A stretch of 64,000 nucleotides of DNA from JAFKFH01 sp017307375 (GCA_965229335.1 OZ245874.1:682001-746000), one strand, 5' to 3'. Positions 24,597 to 35,263 are shown, counted from the stretch's first letter. The notes: a model not told the origin generated them from the sequence alone. Numbers and translations are program-made.

Positions 24597-25697
24597 ATGT
24601 CGTTTCGCACCATCCCCCTCTATCCCGGCGACATGTACGATACGGCCTGCCGCCTCGCGTCCGAGCATGCGCCGGCCGCGGCGACGGCCGATGCCAGCCC
24701 GGCCTGGCGCCAGATGCTGGAACTGGGCTGGCAGGGTGTCCTGGTTGCCGAGGCGGCCGGCGGTGTCGGGGCCACGCTGCAGGACCTCGCCGCGATCGTC
24801 GAAGGGACCGGCCGTGCCGGTCTGACGGTGCCGCTGGCCGATCGCTGTGGCGTCGCCCCGGTGGCGCTGGCCGCGGCTGACAGCGAGGCGGCGGTCGCGC
24901 TGCTCGGCGCGGTGGCGGCGGGAACGGCTTCGGTCTGTCCGGTGCTGTCCGCCGGCAGCGATGGCCCGGGGCGGGCCGGCGCCGCGCGGCTTGCCGCCGA
25001 TGGCAGCCTGCATGGGCTGCTCGGCGCTGCCGATCTCAGTGAACCTGCGACCCATCTGCTGTTCAGCGCGCGCGACCAAGGCGGCGAGGCCGCGCTGGTC
25101 CTGCTGCCCTTCGACCGCGTTGCGGCCGCGGCGCGCCGCTATACCGGTGCGGATGGTCGGCAGTTCGCCGATCTCACGCTCGACGGCATCGCCCTAGGGC
25201 CTGAATCGGTGTTGCTGCGCGGCCGCCCGGCGGCGACGGCGGCGGTGGCGGCCTGTCATGCCGGCGCGTTGCTCGGCTGCGTCCGTGTCGTCGGGGCGAT
25301 CGCGGCGATGATCGAGCTGACGATCGACTATCTGAACACGCGCGAGCAGTTCGGTGCGGCACTGTCGTCGTTCCAGGTGCTGCGCCACCGCGTGGTCGAG
25401 ATGTACGTGCTCTACGAGAACACTGCCGGCCTTGTCCGGCGGCTGGTCGAACAGGCCCACGAGACGGGCTTTGACGGTTATCCGCGCGATCTTGCCGCCG
25501 CCCGCCTCTATGTCGGAACGGTCTGTCGCACCGTGGCCGAAGGCGTGATCCAGCTGCACGGCGGCATGGGCATGACCTGGGAGATGCTGGCCGCCCGGCT
25601 CGGCATGCAGATCCTGGGCGACAGCCAGCGCTATGGCGATCCCGCCGAGTGCCTCGACTGGCTGACGGCCGGTTCGCTGGCCGCGGCTGCCGCCTGA
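24597..25697 (+). CDS. Acyl-CoA dehydrogenase, second subunit
   Basis: A 366-residue acyl-CoA dehydrogenase homologue, shorter and less conserved at the N-terminus than its neighbour. The FAD-contact segment TREQFGAALSSFQVLRHRVVEMY (about 242-264) and HGGMGMTWE (about 322-330) are clear. GGAGG lies 7 nt before the ATG. Pairs like this, one full and one divergent, form alpha2-beta2 heterotetramers in steroid degradation, where each subunit supplies part of the FAD site. That architecture is likely here because the genes are 2 nt apart, but it is inference. Confidence 0.87.
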   Translation: MSFRTIPLYPGDMYDTACRLASEHAPAAATADASPAWRQMLELGWQGVLVAEAAGGVGATLQDLAAIVEGTGRAGLTVPLADRCGVAPVALAAADSEAAVALLGAVAAGTASVCPVLSAGSDGPGRAGAARLAADGSLHGLLGAADLSEPATHLLFSARDQGGEAALVLLPFDRVAAAARRYTGADGRQFADLTLDGIALGPESVLLRGRPAATAAVAACHAGALLGCVRVVGAIAAMIELTIDYLNTREQFGAALSSFQVLRHRVVEMYVLYENTAGLVRRLVEQAHETGFDGYPRDLAAARLYVGTVCRTVAEGVIQLHGGMGMTWEMLAARLGMQILGDSQRYGDPAECLDWLTAGSLAAAAA

Positions 25698-25712
25698 CCG
25701 ACGAGGCCGCGA

Positions 25713-27824
25713 ATGCACAGTCTTCATCCCGTCTTCGTCCCCCAGTCGGTCGCTGTCGTCGGTGCTTCCTCCGACCCCGACCGGATCGGCGGCAGGTTGC
25801 TGCGTTTCCTGATCGAATCGGGCTTTGCCGGCGCGGTCTATCCGGTCAACCGCAGCGGCGCGGCCGAGATCCAGGGCCTGCCGGCCTTCGCCAGCGTCTC
25901 CGCCATTCCCGGCAGCATCGACCAGGCGGTGATCGTGGTGCCCGAGGCGGGCGTCGAGGCCGCCTTGCGCGACAGCATCGCCAAGGGTGTCCGCTGCGTC
26001 CTCGTCCTGACCTCCGGTTTCGCCGAGATCGGGCCCGAAGGGCGCGCCCAGCAGGATCGGCTGGCGGCGATGTGCCGGGCGGCGGGCGTCCGCATGCTCG
26101 GCCCCAATTCGCTCGGCCTGCTCAATGTCGACACGCGCTATTTCGCGACATTCTCGACCGTGCTCTACGGTCTGCAGCCAAAGCCCGGCACGATTTCGCT
26201 GGCGACGCAGAGCGGCGCGTTCGGGTCCTGTGCCTACGGCATGGCGACGCAACGCGGCCTCGGCCTCAGCAAGATCATCGCCACCGGGAACGAAGCCGAC
26301 ATCGACGTCGCCGAATGCATCGACTATCTGGCCGAGGATCCGCAGACGCAGGTGATCTGCGCCGCCCTCGAATCCTGCCGCGACGGCAATCGGCTGCGCG
26401 CCGCGCTGCTGAAGGCGGCGGCGGCCGGCAAGCCGGTGCTGGTGATGAAGGTCGGCCGGACCGAAGCGGGTGCGGCGGCGGCGACCACCCATACCGGGGC
26501 GCTGGCCGGCAATGACGCGATCTTCGACACCGTCTTCGCCGAATGCGGCGCCTGGCGGCCGCAATCGATCGAGGAGATGCTCGACATCGCCTATTTCTGC
26601 ACCGTGACCGGGCGGCTGCCCGACGATGCCGGCATCGGCGTCGTCACCGGCTCGGGCGGTATCGGCGTGCTGATGGCCGATCATGCCAGCGAGCAGGGGC
26701 TGACCCTGCCGCCGCTGCATGACGACGGCGTCGCCGCGACCCGGGCGCTGCTGCCCTTCGCGGTCGCGGCCAACCCGCTCGACATGACCGCGCAGGTGAC
26801 CTCGGTGCCGGACGGCATTCCGCGCACGATCGAGATCATGCTGTCCCATGTCGATTGCGGCACGGTCATCGCCTATCTCGCCCATATGGGCCTGGCGCCC
26901 AAGCGCTTCGAGGCGACGCGCGACCGCCTCGCCGAACTGCGGGGCCAGCATCCGGGCAAGGTCATCGTCCTGGTCATGCTGTCGGTGGCGGAAGCCAACG
27001 AAGGCCTCGAGGCCGTCGGCATCCCGGTCTTCGCCGATCCGAGCCGGGCGGTGCTGGCCGTGGCCGCCGCCGCGCGCATGGCCGATCGCCGCCGGCATCT
27101 GTGGCAGGCGGGCCCGGCCCCGGCGGCCCCGGCCCCGGCGGACCGAGACCCGCTCGGCGATGTCGCGACCGAGGTGGCGGCCAAGCGCGTCCTGGCCGCG
27201 GCAGGCATCCCGAGCCTCCCCGAGCGGCTGTGTGCCACGGCCGACGAGGCGGTTGCCGTTGCCGAGGTGATGGGCTTCCCCGTCGTCGCCAAGATCGCTT
27301 CGCCCGATATCCAGCACAAGACCGAGATCGGCGGTGTCATCCTGCGCATCGAGGATGCCGAGGGGCTGCGCCAGGCCTTCGCCACGTTGCTGTCGCGTGC
27401 GGCCGATCGGGCGCCGCGGGCGCGGCTGCAGGGGGTGCTGGTCACCCCGATGGCCGGCAGCGGCATCGAGACGATCCTGGGCGTGCATGTCGATCCGACC
27501 TTCGGGCCGATGATCATGTACGGCGCCGGCGGCACGGCGGTCGAACTCTACCGCGATGTCGCTTTCGCCTCGGCGCCGGTATCGTCCGGCCAGGCCCGCA
27601 GGCTGCTCGATCGTGTCAGGTCGACGGCGCTGCTGCGCGGCTGGCGCGGGGCGCCCGCCGCCGACGAAGCCGCGCTGGTCGATGCGATCTGCAGCCTGTC
27701 GGCCTTTGCCATGCGCCATGCCGAGGCGATCGACAGCGTCGACATCAATCCGCTGCTGGTCCGCCGCCAGGGTGTCGTCTGTCTCGACGCGGTAATCACC
27801 CCCAGGCGCGCGGGAGAAGCCTGA
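25713..27824 (+). CDS. Acetate-CoA ligase (ADP-forming) family protein
   Basis: A 703-residue single-chain ADP-forming acyl-CoA synthetase. It has an N-terminal CoA-binding Rossmann domain (VAVVGASSDPDRIGGRLLRF), a succinyl-CoA-ligase-like domain with the phospho-His in TTHTGALAGND (about residue 258), and a C-terminal ATP-grasp domain (FPVVAKIASPDIQHKTEIGGV onward, about 520-700). It either makes an acyl-CoA from acid, ATP and CoA or runs in reverse to make ATP. In this operon it probably handles an organic acid from the ring-cleavage pathway. TGATG overlap couples it to the next gene. Confidence 0.88.
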   Translation: MHSLHPVFVPQSVAVVGASSDPDRIGGRLLRFLIESGFAGAVYPVNRSGAAEIQGLPAFASVSAIPGSIDQAVIVVPEAGVEAALRDSIAKGVRCVLVLTSGFAEIGPEGRAQQDRLAAMCRAAGVRMLGPNSLGLLNVDTRYFATFSTVLYGLQPKPGTISLATQSGAFGSCAYGMATQRGLGLSKIIATGNEADIDVAECIDYLAEDPQTQVICAALESCRDGNRLRAALLKAAAAGKPVLVMKVGRTEAGAAAATTHTGALAGNDAIFDTVFAECGAWRPQSIEEMLDIAYFCTVTGRLPDDAGIGVVTGSGGIGVLMADHASEQGLTLPPLHDDGVAATRALLPFAVAANPLDMTAQVTSVPDGIPRTIEIMLSHVDCGTVIAYLAHMGLAPKRFEATRDRLAELRGQHPGKVIVLVMLSVAEANEGLEAVGIPVFADPSRAVLAVAAAARMADRRRHLWQAGPAPAAPAPADRDPLGDVATEVAAKRVLAAAGIPSLPERLCATADEAVAVAEVMGFPVVAKIASPDIQHKTEIGGVILRIEDAEGLRQAFATLLSRAADRAPRARLQGVLVTPMAGSGIETILGVHVDPTFGPMIMYGAGGTAVELYRDVAFASAPVSSGQARRLLDRVRSTALLRGWRGAPAADEAALVDAICSLSAFAMRHAEAIDSVDINPLLVRRQGVVCLDAVITPRRAGEA

Positions 27825-28348
27825 TGCAACCCGATCTGCAGACCCTCGCCGACCGCGAGGCCATTCGCGACTGCCTCTATCGCTATTGCCGGGGCATCGA
27901 CCGGCTGGACGAAGACGCGCTACGCTCGGCCTACTGGCCCGACGCGACCGACTGCCACGGCGCCTATCAGGGCAGCGCCGCCGGTTTCATCGACGATGCG
28001 CTGGTCAAGCTGCAGGCCGCCGGCCGCATGGTGCACCAGCTGGGCAACATCCTGATCGAGCTGAAGGGCGACGAGGCCGCGGTCGAAAGCTATTTCATCG
28101 CTTTCCAGGAGGGGCGCGATGCGACCGGCCAAGCGGTCGAAACCCTGCTGTGCGGCCGCTATGCAGACCGCTTCGAGCGCCGGGGCTGGGAATGGCGGAT
28201 CGCGGCGCGGATCGTGGTCTACGACTGGCAGCGCCAGATGCCGCTGCCCGACGGGCTCGCGGCTGCCAGCTTCGGCCTTCGCCAGCCCACCGGCGGTCGC
28301 AAGCCCGACGACCCGATCTATCGCGTGATCGCCTCGCTGCGGGGCTGA
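27824..28348 (+). CDS. SnoaL/NTF2-like protein
   Basis: A 174-residue protein of the SnoaL-like, NTF2-fold group (LADREAIRDCLYRYCRGIDRLDEDALRSAYWPDATDCHGAY, then HQLGNILIEL and VETLLCGRYADRFERRGWEWRIAARIVVYDW). The fold hosts ketosteroid isomerases, scytalone dehydratase and limonene epoxide hydrolases, and the Tyr/Asp/His set of the dehydratase-like subgroup seems present (WPDATDCHG, VHQLGN). It may isomerise or dehydrate a pathway intermediate. The ATG overlaps the preceding stop (TGATG), with GGGAGAAG upstream. Confidence 0.82.
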   Translation: MQPDLQTLADREAIRDCLYRYCRGIDRLDEDALRSAYWPDATDCHGAYQGSAAGFIDDALVKLQAAGRMVHQLGNILIELKGDEAAVESYFIAFQEGRDATGQAVETLLCGRYADRFERRGWEWRIAARIVVYDWQRQMPLPDGLAAASFGLRQPTGGRKPDDPIYRVIASLRG

Positions 28349-28359
28349 AAGGACGCCGC

Positions 28360-30012
<1,653 letters not shown>

Positions 30013-30018
30013 CTTGCC

Positions 30019-30921
30019 ATGCGGATCGACATCGTCACGCCGGATCGCGACGAGCTGGGCGAATCCCCGGTCTGGGACGGGCGGACCGGCCGGCTGTTCC
30101 GGATCGATTCGCGCCGGCACCTGGTGCGGGCATGCCGTGCCGACGGCAGCGGCGGCGAGGCCTGGACGCTGCCGGGTGAAATCGGCTCGATCGCCTTGTG
30201 CGACAGCGGCCGTCTGCTCGTCGCGCTGGAGGCGACGATCGGCTTCCTCGATCTCGGCAACGGCGGCTTTGCCCCGCTCGCGACGATCGCCCATCCGGCC
30301 GAACGGATGCGCCTGAACGACGGCCGGGTCGACCGGGCAGGCCGGTTCTGCGTCGGCTCGCTGGTCCTGGGCCGTCGCGAGCCGCTCGGTCGTCTCTACC
30401 GGCTCGACGCCGATGGCGGCATCGCCGAACTCGACCAGGGATTCTGCACCGCCAATACCACCTGTTTCAGCCCCGACGGCCGGTGGATGTACTGCGCCGA
30501 CAGCCATGCCGGCGAGATCTGGCGCTATGCCTATGACGGTGCCGACGGCCGTGTCGGTCCCCGCGAAGTGTTCGTCGATCGTGTCGCTCTCGGCGGGGCG
30601 CCGGACGGGGCCACCGTCGATGCCGCCGGCTTCCTCTGGGTCGCGCTGGTCCTCTCAGGTGAACTGGCCCGGATCTCGCCCGATGGCGTCGTCGAGCGCC
30701 GGATAAGCCTGCCGGTCCCCTATCCGAGCTGCCCGTGCATCGGCGGCGACGATCTCGACACGATCTACGTCACGACGATCCGCAACAGCGGCAATGCGCT
30801 AAAGAGTGACCATCAGGACAGCGGCGCGCTGCTGGCCATTCGCGGCGCCGGCGTCGTCGGCCTGCCCGAGATGCGCTTCGCCGACGCCGCGCCCGCGACA
30901 AATCGAGGAGGAAAGCAATGA
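30019..30921 (+). CDS. SMP-30/gluconolactonase-type lactonase
   Basis: A 300-residue six-bladed beta-propeller of the SMP-30/gluconolactonase/LRE family. Likely metal ligands: Glu in DELGESPVWD, Asn in the FCTANTTCFSPDG segment and Asp in GAPDGATVDAAG; the acid/base region is RLNDGRVDRAGRFCVGS. The family opens lactone rings, which matches the expected product of the Baeyer-Villiger-type monooxygenase under the same operator. The 3' end overlaps the next SDR gene by 4 nt (ATGA). Confidence 0.87.
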   Translation: MRIDIVTPDRDELGESPVWDGRTGRLFRIDSRRHLVRACRADGSGGEAWTLPGEIGSIALCDSGRLLVALEATIGFLDLGNGGFAPLATIAHPAERMRLNDGRVDRAGRFCVGSLVLGRREPLGRLYRLDADGGIAELDQGFCTANTTCFSPDGRWMYCADSHAGEIWRYAYDGADGRVGPREVFVDRVALGGAPDGATVDAAGFLWVALVLSGELARISPDGVVERRISLPVPYPSCPCIGGDDLDTIYVTTIRNSGNALKSDHQDSGALLAIRGAGVVGLPEMRFADAAPATNRGGKQ

Positions 30922-31670
30922 GCAAGCGTTTCGAAAGCCGCGTCGCGCTGGTGACCGGCGGCGCCCGCGGTATCGGCCGCGGCGTGGTCGAGCGGCTGGC
31001 CGCCGAGGGTGCGGCGGTCGGTATCGTCGATCTGCGCCACGATCTGGCCCAGGCGGCGGCCGACGCGGTGATCGAGGCCGGCGGCCGTGCCCTCGCCTTC
31101 GGCGGCGACGTCTCGAAGCGGGAAACCCTGGCCACCGCGGCCGTGACGCTGAAGGAGCGGTTCGGCAGCCTGGACATCCTGGTCAGCAATGCGATGTGGG
31201 TCCGCTATGGGCCGATCGCCGAACTGACCGAGGAAACGGTGCAGCGCATGGTCGGTACCGGCTTCATGTCGGTGGTCTGGGGTATCCAGGTCGGGGCCGA
31301 GCACATGACGGCCGGCGGCAGCATCGTCAACATCGCCTCGGCGGCCGCCTTCCTCGGCATCCCGCAGGCGATGATCTATTGCGGCGTCAAATCCGGCGTG
31401 CTGGGCCTGACCCGTTCGGCGGCGACCGACCTGGGGCCGCGCGGCATCCGCGTCAACGCGGTGGCGCCGGGATCGGTCGAGACCGAGGGCGTCCGCATCA
31501 ATGTCGATCCGGAGATGGTGAAGCTCAGGATCGCCAAGACGCCGATGCGGCGGCTGGGCCAGGTCGACGACATCGCCGCCGCCGTCTGCTACCTCGCCTC
31601 GTCGGACAGTTCCTGGGTCACCGGCGAATGCATCAAGGTCGACGGTGGCGTCACCCACGCCTTCCTCTGA
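30918..31670 (+). CDS. SDR oxidoreductase 1
   Basis: A 250-residue classical short-chain dehydrogenase: cofactor loop TGGARGIGRG (about 13-22), catalytic Ser in NIASAAAFL, and Tyr/Lys in MIYCGVKSG. The usual NNAG motif reads SNAM, a mild deviation. Asp in VDLRHD after strand beta2 suggests NAD+ rather than NADP+. GAGGAGG lies just upstream of the ATG, which overlaps the lactonase stop. The likely role is oxidation of a secondary alcohol to the ketone or of a beta-hydroxyacyl-CoA in the same pathway. Confidence 0.88.
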   Translation: MSKRFESRVALVTGGARGIGRGVVERLAAEGAAVGIVDLRHDLAQAAADAVIEAGGRALAFGGDVSKRETLATAAVTLKERFGSLDILVSNAMWVRYGPIAELTEETVQRMVGTGFMSVVWGIQVGAEHMTAGGSIVNIASAAAFLGIPQAMIYCGVKSGVLGLTRSAATDLGPRGIRVNAVAPGSVETEGVRINVDPEMVKLRIAKTPMRRLGQVDDIAAAVCYLASSDSSWVTGECIKVDGGVTHAFL

Positions 31671-31683
31671 CGCGGAGACGACG

Positions 31684-32439
31684 ATGACGGGATTGCTGCA
31701 GGACAAGCTTGCCCTGGTCTCGGGCGCGGCAAGCGGCATCGGCCGCGCGATCTGCGTTGCCTATGCAGGCCAGGGCGCGTCGGTCATCGTCACCGACCGC
31801 GATGGCGCGGCCTGTGCCGAGACCCTGGCCGCGGTGCAGGCGGCCGGCGGCAGGGCCTGGGCCTTCGGCCTGGACGTGACGGATGCGGATGCCGCCCGGG
31901 TGCAGGCCGCGCGGGTCGAGGCCGAGATCGGGCCGATCGACATTCTTGTCAACAATGCCGGGGTGATCCTGCGCGGCGAGATCGACGGGCCGGATGCCCC
32001 GGCGATGGTGCGCAAGGCGATGGACGTGAATTTCCACGGCACCTTCAACCTGATCCACGCCTGGCTGCCGGCACTGCGCCGGACGCGCGGCTGCATCGTC
32101 AATATCGCCTCGGGTGCCGCCTTTCTCGGTCAGCCGCGCGCGCCCGGCTATTCGGCATCGAAGGGCGCGGTCAAGATGCTGACCCAGTCGATGGCCGCCG
32201 ACCTGGGACCGGACGGCATCCGCGTCAATGCGGTCGCCCCCGGCGTCATCGTAACTCCGATGACCGATGTGACGCGCGCCGACCCTGAGCGGCTGCAGCG
32301 CTTCATGGCGCGGATTCCGTCGGGTCGCCTCGGCCAGCCCGACGAGATCGCGGGTGCCGCCGTGTTCCTGGCGAGCGGCCTGGCAAGCTATGTCAACGGC
32401 GCCACCCTGCCCGTGGACGGCGGCATTCTCGCCGTCTGA
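31684..32439 (+). CDS. SDR oxidoreductase 2
   Basis: A 251-residue classical short-chain dehydrogenase and last gene of the 23.3-32.4 kb operon. It has SGAASGIGRAI (cofactor), TDRDG (NAD+ type), LVNNAGV, NIASGAAFL (Ser) and YSASKGAVK (Tyr and Lys), then the C-terminal PVDGGILAV. GGAG precedes the ATG at 31684. A second SDR would serve a different oxidation step from SDR 1, or the opposite stereoisomer; which cannot be told from sequence. A strong hairpin follows at 32454. Confidence 0.88.
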   Translation: MTGLLQDKLALVSGAASGIGRAICVAYAGQGASVIVTDRDGAACAETLAAVQAAGGRAWAFGLDVTDADAARVQAARVEAEIGPIDILVNNAGVILRGEIDGPDAPAMVRKAMDVNFHGTFNLIHAWLPALRRTRGCIVNIASGAAFLGQPRAPGYSASKGAVKMLTQSMAADLGPDGIRVNAVAPGVIVTPMTDVTRADPERLQRFMARIPSGRLGQPDEIAGAAVFLASGLASYVNGATLPVDGGILAV

Positions 32440-32453
32440 ACCGACGGCCGTTT

Positions 32454-32481
32454 CCGGCGCGGGCCGCCAGGCCCGCGCCGG
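32454..32481. terminator. Bidirectional terminator hairpin
   Basis: CCGGCGCGGGCC (32454-32465) pairs perfectly with GGCCCGCGCCGG (32470-32481) across a GCCA loop. It lies between the convergent SDR and substrate-binding-protein genes and can serve both strands, though neither side has a long T-tract. Confidence 0.7.
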
Positions 32482-32495
32482 TAGTCTCGTTCGGC

Positions 32496-33758
32496 TCAGC
32501 TCTTGATGAAGCTGCAGCCGCCTTCGGCGAGCGGCCGGAAGGCCTGTTCCGGCGGGATCTCGCCCTTGATGGTGTAGAGATCGTTCGGGTATTTCGACTG
32601 CGCCGGCGACTTCACCTGGGCCAGGTAGACCGGACGCATCGTCTGGCCATCCTCGCGGATGCGGACGTTCTTCATCGAGAAGTCGTTGATCGGCATCGAC
32701 TTCATCTTGGCCACCACCGCCGCGCCGTCGTCGGTGCCGGCGGCTTCGACCGCCCTCAGGTAATGCAGCGCCGCGCTGTAGTTGCCGGCCATGATGTAGG
32801 TCGGCACGACGCCCTTGTTGCGCTCCATGAAGCGTTTGGCCCAGGCGCGGGTCTCGTCGTTCATGTCCCAGTAGAACGGATCGGTGATCTGCAGGCCCTG
32901 CGCCACCTCGAGCCCCATGGCGCCGACGCTGTTGATCGTCATGCCGAACACGCCGATCGACTGCCCGCCCTTGGCGATCTGGAACTCGGCCGCCTGCTTC
33001 AGCGCGTTGTTCAGGTCGGCGCCGGCGTTCAGCACGATGATCGCCTGCGCCTTGCTGGCCTGGGCCTGCAGCAGGAACGACGAGAAATCGGTCGCGCCCA
33101 GCGGGTGCTTGACCGAGCCGACGACCTTGCCGCCGCCGGCTTCGACGAACTTGGTGGCCTCGGCCTGCAGGGCGGCGCCGAAGGCATAGTCGACGGTGAT
33201 GAAATAGAAGCTCTTGATCCCCTGGCTCAGCAGGCTCTGCACCCCGGCCTTCGGGATCGAGTAGGTGTCGACCAGGAACTGGATGGTCATCGGCGAGCAG
33301 GCCTTGCCGGTCAGGTCGGCCGTCGTCGTGCCGGCGATCAGATAGGGCTTGCCCGCCTGCTGCATCAATCCGGCCACGCTCAGCGCGATCGACGAGGCCG
33401 AGCCGCCGATGATGGCGTCGACCTTGTCGCGGTCGATCCATTGCCGGGCGATGTTGGTGCCGACGTCGGGCTTGTTCTGGTCGTCGGCCGAGATCACCTC
33501 GACCGGCTTGCCCAGCACCTTGCCGCCGAAATCCTCGACTGCCATGCGCGCACCGAGCAGCGAGCCCGGCCCGCCATTGGCCGCGTAGGGACCGTTCATG
33601 TCGGCCATGACGCCGATGCGGACGACATCGTCGGAGACCTGGGCCCGCGCCGCCCCGGCGCTGAGCGGGACCAGCAGGGCCAGGCCGGCCACGGCGGTGG
33701 CCTTGGCGACATGATGGATGGCTGCGTCGATGCCGACGCTGTTGCGGGCGCGTTTCAC
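32496..33758 (-). CDS. ABC transporter substrate-binding protein (LivK-type)
   Basis: A 420-residue periplasmic binding protein of the branched-chain amino acid/aromatic acid group (Peripla_BP_6). A long signal peptide (about 1-39, cleaving near ARA-QV) precedes VRIGVMADMNGPYAANGGPGSLLGARMAVEDFGG. LivK-like proteins of this kind also bind aromatic and alicyclic acids. No permease or ATPase genes are in the window, so it is an orphan component here. It is divergent from the DUF393 gene, and its promoter region contains regulon operator 4, so it probably captures the pathway substrate. Confidence 0.9.
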   Translation of the reverse strand: MKRARNSVGIDAAIHHVAKATAVAGLALLVPLSAGAARAQVSDDVVRIGVMADMNGPYAANGGPGSLLGARMAVEDFGGKVLGKPVEVISADDQNKPDVGTNIARQWIDRDKVDAIIGGSASSIALSVAGLMQQAGKPYLIAGTTTADLTGKACSPMTIQFLVDTYSIPKAGVQSLLSQGIKSFYFITVDYAFGAALQAEATKFVEAGGGKVVGSVKHPLGATDFSSFLLQAQASKAQAIIVLNAGADLNNALKQAAEFQIAKGGQSIGVFGMTINSVGAMGLEVAQGLQITDPFYWDMNDETRAWAKRFMERNKGVVPTYIMAGNYSAALHYLRAVEAAGTDDGAAVVAKMKSMPINDFSMKNVRIREDGQTMRPVYLAQVKSPAQSKYPNDLYTIKGEIPPEQAFRPLAEGGCSFIKS

Positions 33759-33834
33759 GACCTTTTTCTCTCCCTAGCTCGCGCTTTCGTTCTGCGGATT
33801 CTACCGACCGCATCACCGTCGTTCGGCTGCAAAT

Positions 33835-33854
33835 TTTACATGCCGGCCGGTAAG
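33835..33854 (-). promoter_or_regulatory. Regulon operator 4 before substrate-binding protein
   Basis: On the plus strand TTTACA-N8-GGTAAG; on the minus strand CTTACC-N8-TGTAAA, 76 nt before the start codon of the binding protein. A TAAAAT -10-like hexamer overlaps its downstream arm. One arm deviates from the consensus by one base. Confidence 0.7.
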
Positions 33855-33961
33855 TAAAATCGACGCTAACATCGCCTTCCGGCGTTCACAAGGGCAATTT
33901 CGCGGACGGTGGCGGCGTCGCCCCGGCTGATCCAGCGACATCGGGCAACCGTATTCCGACG

Positions 33962-34375
33962 GTGAACGCCAACACGCCTGCCCCCGCCGCACCGGACGCT
34001 CCCGTCGTCGTTTTCTACGACGGCGCCTGCCCGCTGTGCCGGGCGGAAATCGATGTCTATCGCGCGGCCGATGTCTGCGGCCGGGCCGCGTTCGTCGATG
34101 TCTCCCAGGCCGCGCCGTCCCTGCCGTCCGGCCTCGACCAGGACGCGGCGCTGGCGCGCTTCCATGTTCTCGACGCCGATGGTCGCTTGCGTTCCGGGGC
34201 GGCAGGCTTCGTCGCGTTGTGGCGGCAGTTGCCGGGCTGGCGCTGGCTTGCCCGCCTCGCTGCGTTGCCGGGCGTCACGATGCTGCTGGAATACGGCTAT
34301 CGCCTGTTCCTGCCCCGCCGGCCGGCGCTGGTGCGCCTCTACACCCGCCTGGCCCGCCGGCGCGGCCATGGCTGA
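33962..34375 (+). CDS. DUF393 DCC-family protein
   Basis: A 137-residue thioredoxin-like protein of the DUF393 (DCC) group, defined by VVFYDGACPLCRAEIDVY (about residues 15-32) with a CxxC pair. The family is called thiol-disulfide oxidoreductase, but the biochemical role is poorly established. A short hydrophobic segment follows (LPGVTMLLEYGYRLFL). The start is GTG at 33962. Its last 8 nt overlap the next SDR gene. The group DUF393, SDR, DUF2256, photolyase recurs in bacteria, which suggests a light or oxidative-damage role. Confidence 0.83.
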   Translation: MNANTPAPAAPDAPVVVFYDGACPLCRAEIDVYRAADVCGRAAFVDVSQAAPSLPSGLDQDAALARFHVLDADGRLRSGAAGFVALWRQLPGWRWLARLAALPGVTMLLEYGYRLFLPRRPALVRLYTRLARRRGHG

Positions 34376-35087
34376 GGCGGTCGGCCTGAAGTCGTTTGCA
34401 CCGGGCGGCGTCGCCGCGGTCTTCGGCGCGTCCGGCGGTATCGGGCGGGCGCTCGTCGCGACGCTTGTTGCCGGCGGACGTTTCGGCGCCGTGCTCGCCT
34501 TCGGCCGTCGTGAGGGGCTGCCCTTCGATCTCGCCGATGAAGCGTCGATTGCCGCTGCCGCCGCGAAGGTCGCGGCGGCCGGCGATGTTCGGCTGGCGAT
34601 CGACGCCACCGGCTTGCTGCACCATGCCGGTACCGGGCCGGAAAAGACCTGGCGCGATCTCGACGCCGCACGGCTGGCCGAAGCCTTTGCCGTCAATGCG
34701 ATCGGCCCGGCCCTGCTGATGAAGCACCTGCTGCCGCATCTGCCGCGGACCGGCAAGGCAGTGTTTGCCACCTTGTCGGCCCGGGTCGGGTCGATCGGCG
34801 ACAATCGCCTGGGCGGCTGGTACAGCTATCGCGCTTCCAAGGCCGCCTTGAACCAGTTCGTGCGAACCGCCGCGGTCGAACTGGCCCGGCGGGCGCCGCA
34901 GGCGATCTGCGTCGCCCTGCATCCCGGCACGGTGGCGACGCCGTTGTCGGCGCCCTTCACCAGGCCCGACCAGGACGTCCATGCGCCCGGGCAGGCCGCC
35001 CGGCATCTGCTCGACGTCATCGACGGACTCGGCCCCGAAGCCAGCGGCGGCTTCTTCGACTGGCGGGGAGATCCGGTTCCATGGTGA
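34368..35087 (+). CDS. SDR-family protein, C-factor-like
   Basis: A 239-residue atypical short-chain dehydrogenase. Cofactor loop FGASGGIGRAL (about 19-29), Ser in ATLSARVGSI, Tyr/Lys in YSYRASKAALNQ. The spacing and the truncated C-terminus are like the CsgA/C-factor group often found beside photolyases. The substrate is unknown. It overlaps the DUF393 gene by 8 nt and is followed after 4 nt by the DUF2256 gene. Confidence 0.85.
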   Translation: MAEAVGLKSFAPGGVAAVFGASGGIGRALVATLVAGGRFGAVLAFGRREGLPFDLADEASIAAAAAKVAAAGDVRLAIDATGLLHHAGTGPEKTWRDLDAARLAEAFAVNAIGPALLMKHLLPHLPRTGKAVFATLSARVGSIGDNRLGGWYSYRASKAALNQFVRTAAVELARRAPQAICVALHPGTVATPLSAPFTRPDQDVHAPGQAARHLLDVIDGLGPEASGGFFDWRGDPVPW

Positions 35088-35091
35088 TCCG

Positions 35092-35262
35092 ATGAGCCGC
35101 ATGCGGCGGAAGGCCGATCTGCCGACCAAGACCTGCGGCGCCTGCGGTCGGCCGTTTACCTGGCGGCGCAAATGGGCGCGCGACTGGGACTCGGTCAGGT
35201 TCTGTTCCGAACGCTGCCGCAATGCCCGCGGCGCTGCCGCGACGCGATCGGGCAGCGCCTGA
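35092..35262 (+). CDS. DUF2256 small zinc-ribbon-like protein
   Basis: A 56-residue protein with the full DUF2256 signature: LPTKTCGACGRPFTWRRKW followed by RFCSERCRNAR, giving two CxxC-type pairs (CGAC and CSERC) that could bind zinc. It starts 4 nt after the SDR stop and ends 1 nt before the photolyase ATG. The family is regularly adjacent to cryptochrome/photolyase genes, so it probably assists that enzyme, but its activity is not known. Confidence 0.88.
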   Translation: MSRMRRKADLPTKTCGACGRPFTWRRKWARDWDSVRFCSERCRNARGAAATRSGSA

Positions 35263-35263
35263 C

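Noticed and set aside
25194..27719. An 840-codon minus-strand frame over the ADP-forming ligase
   Set aside because: Same antisense artefact; no start signal or motif, and the plus strand has the ligase domains.
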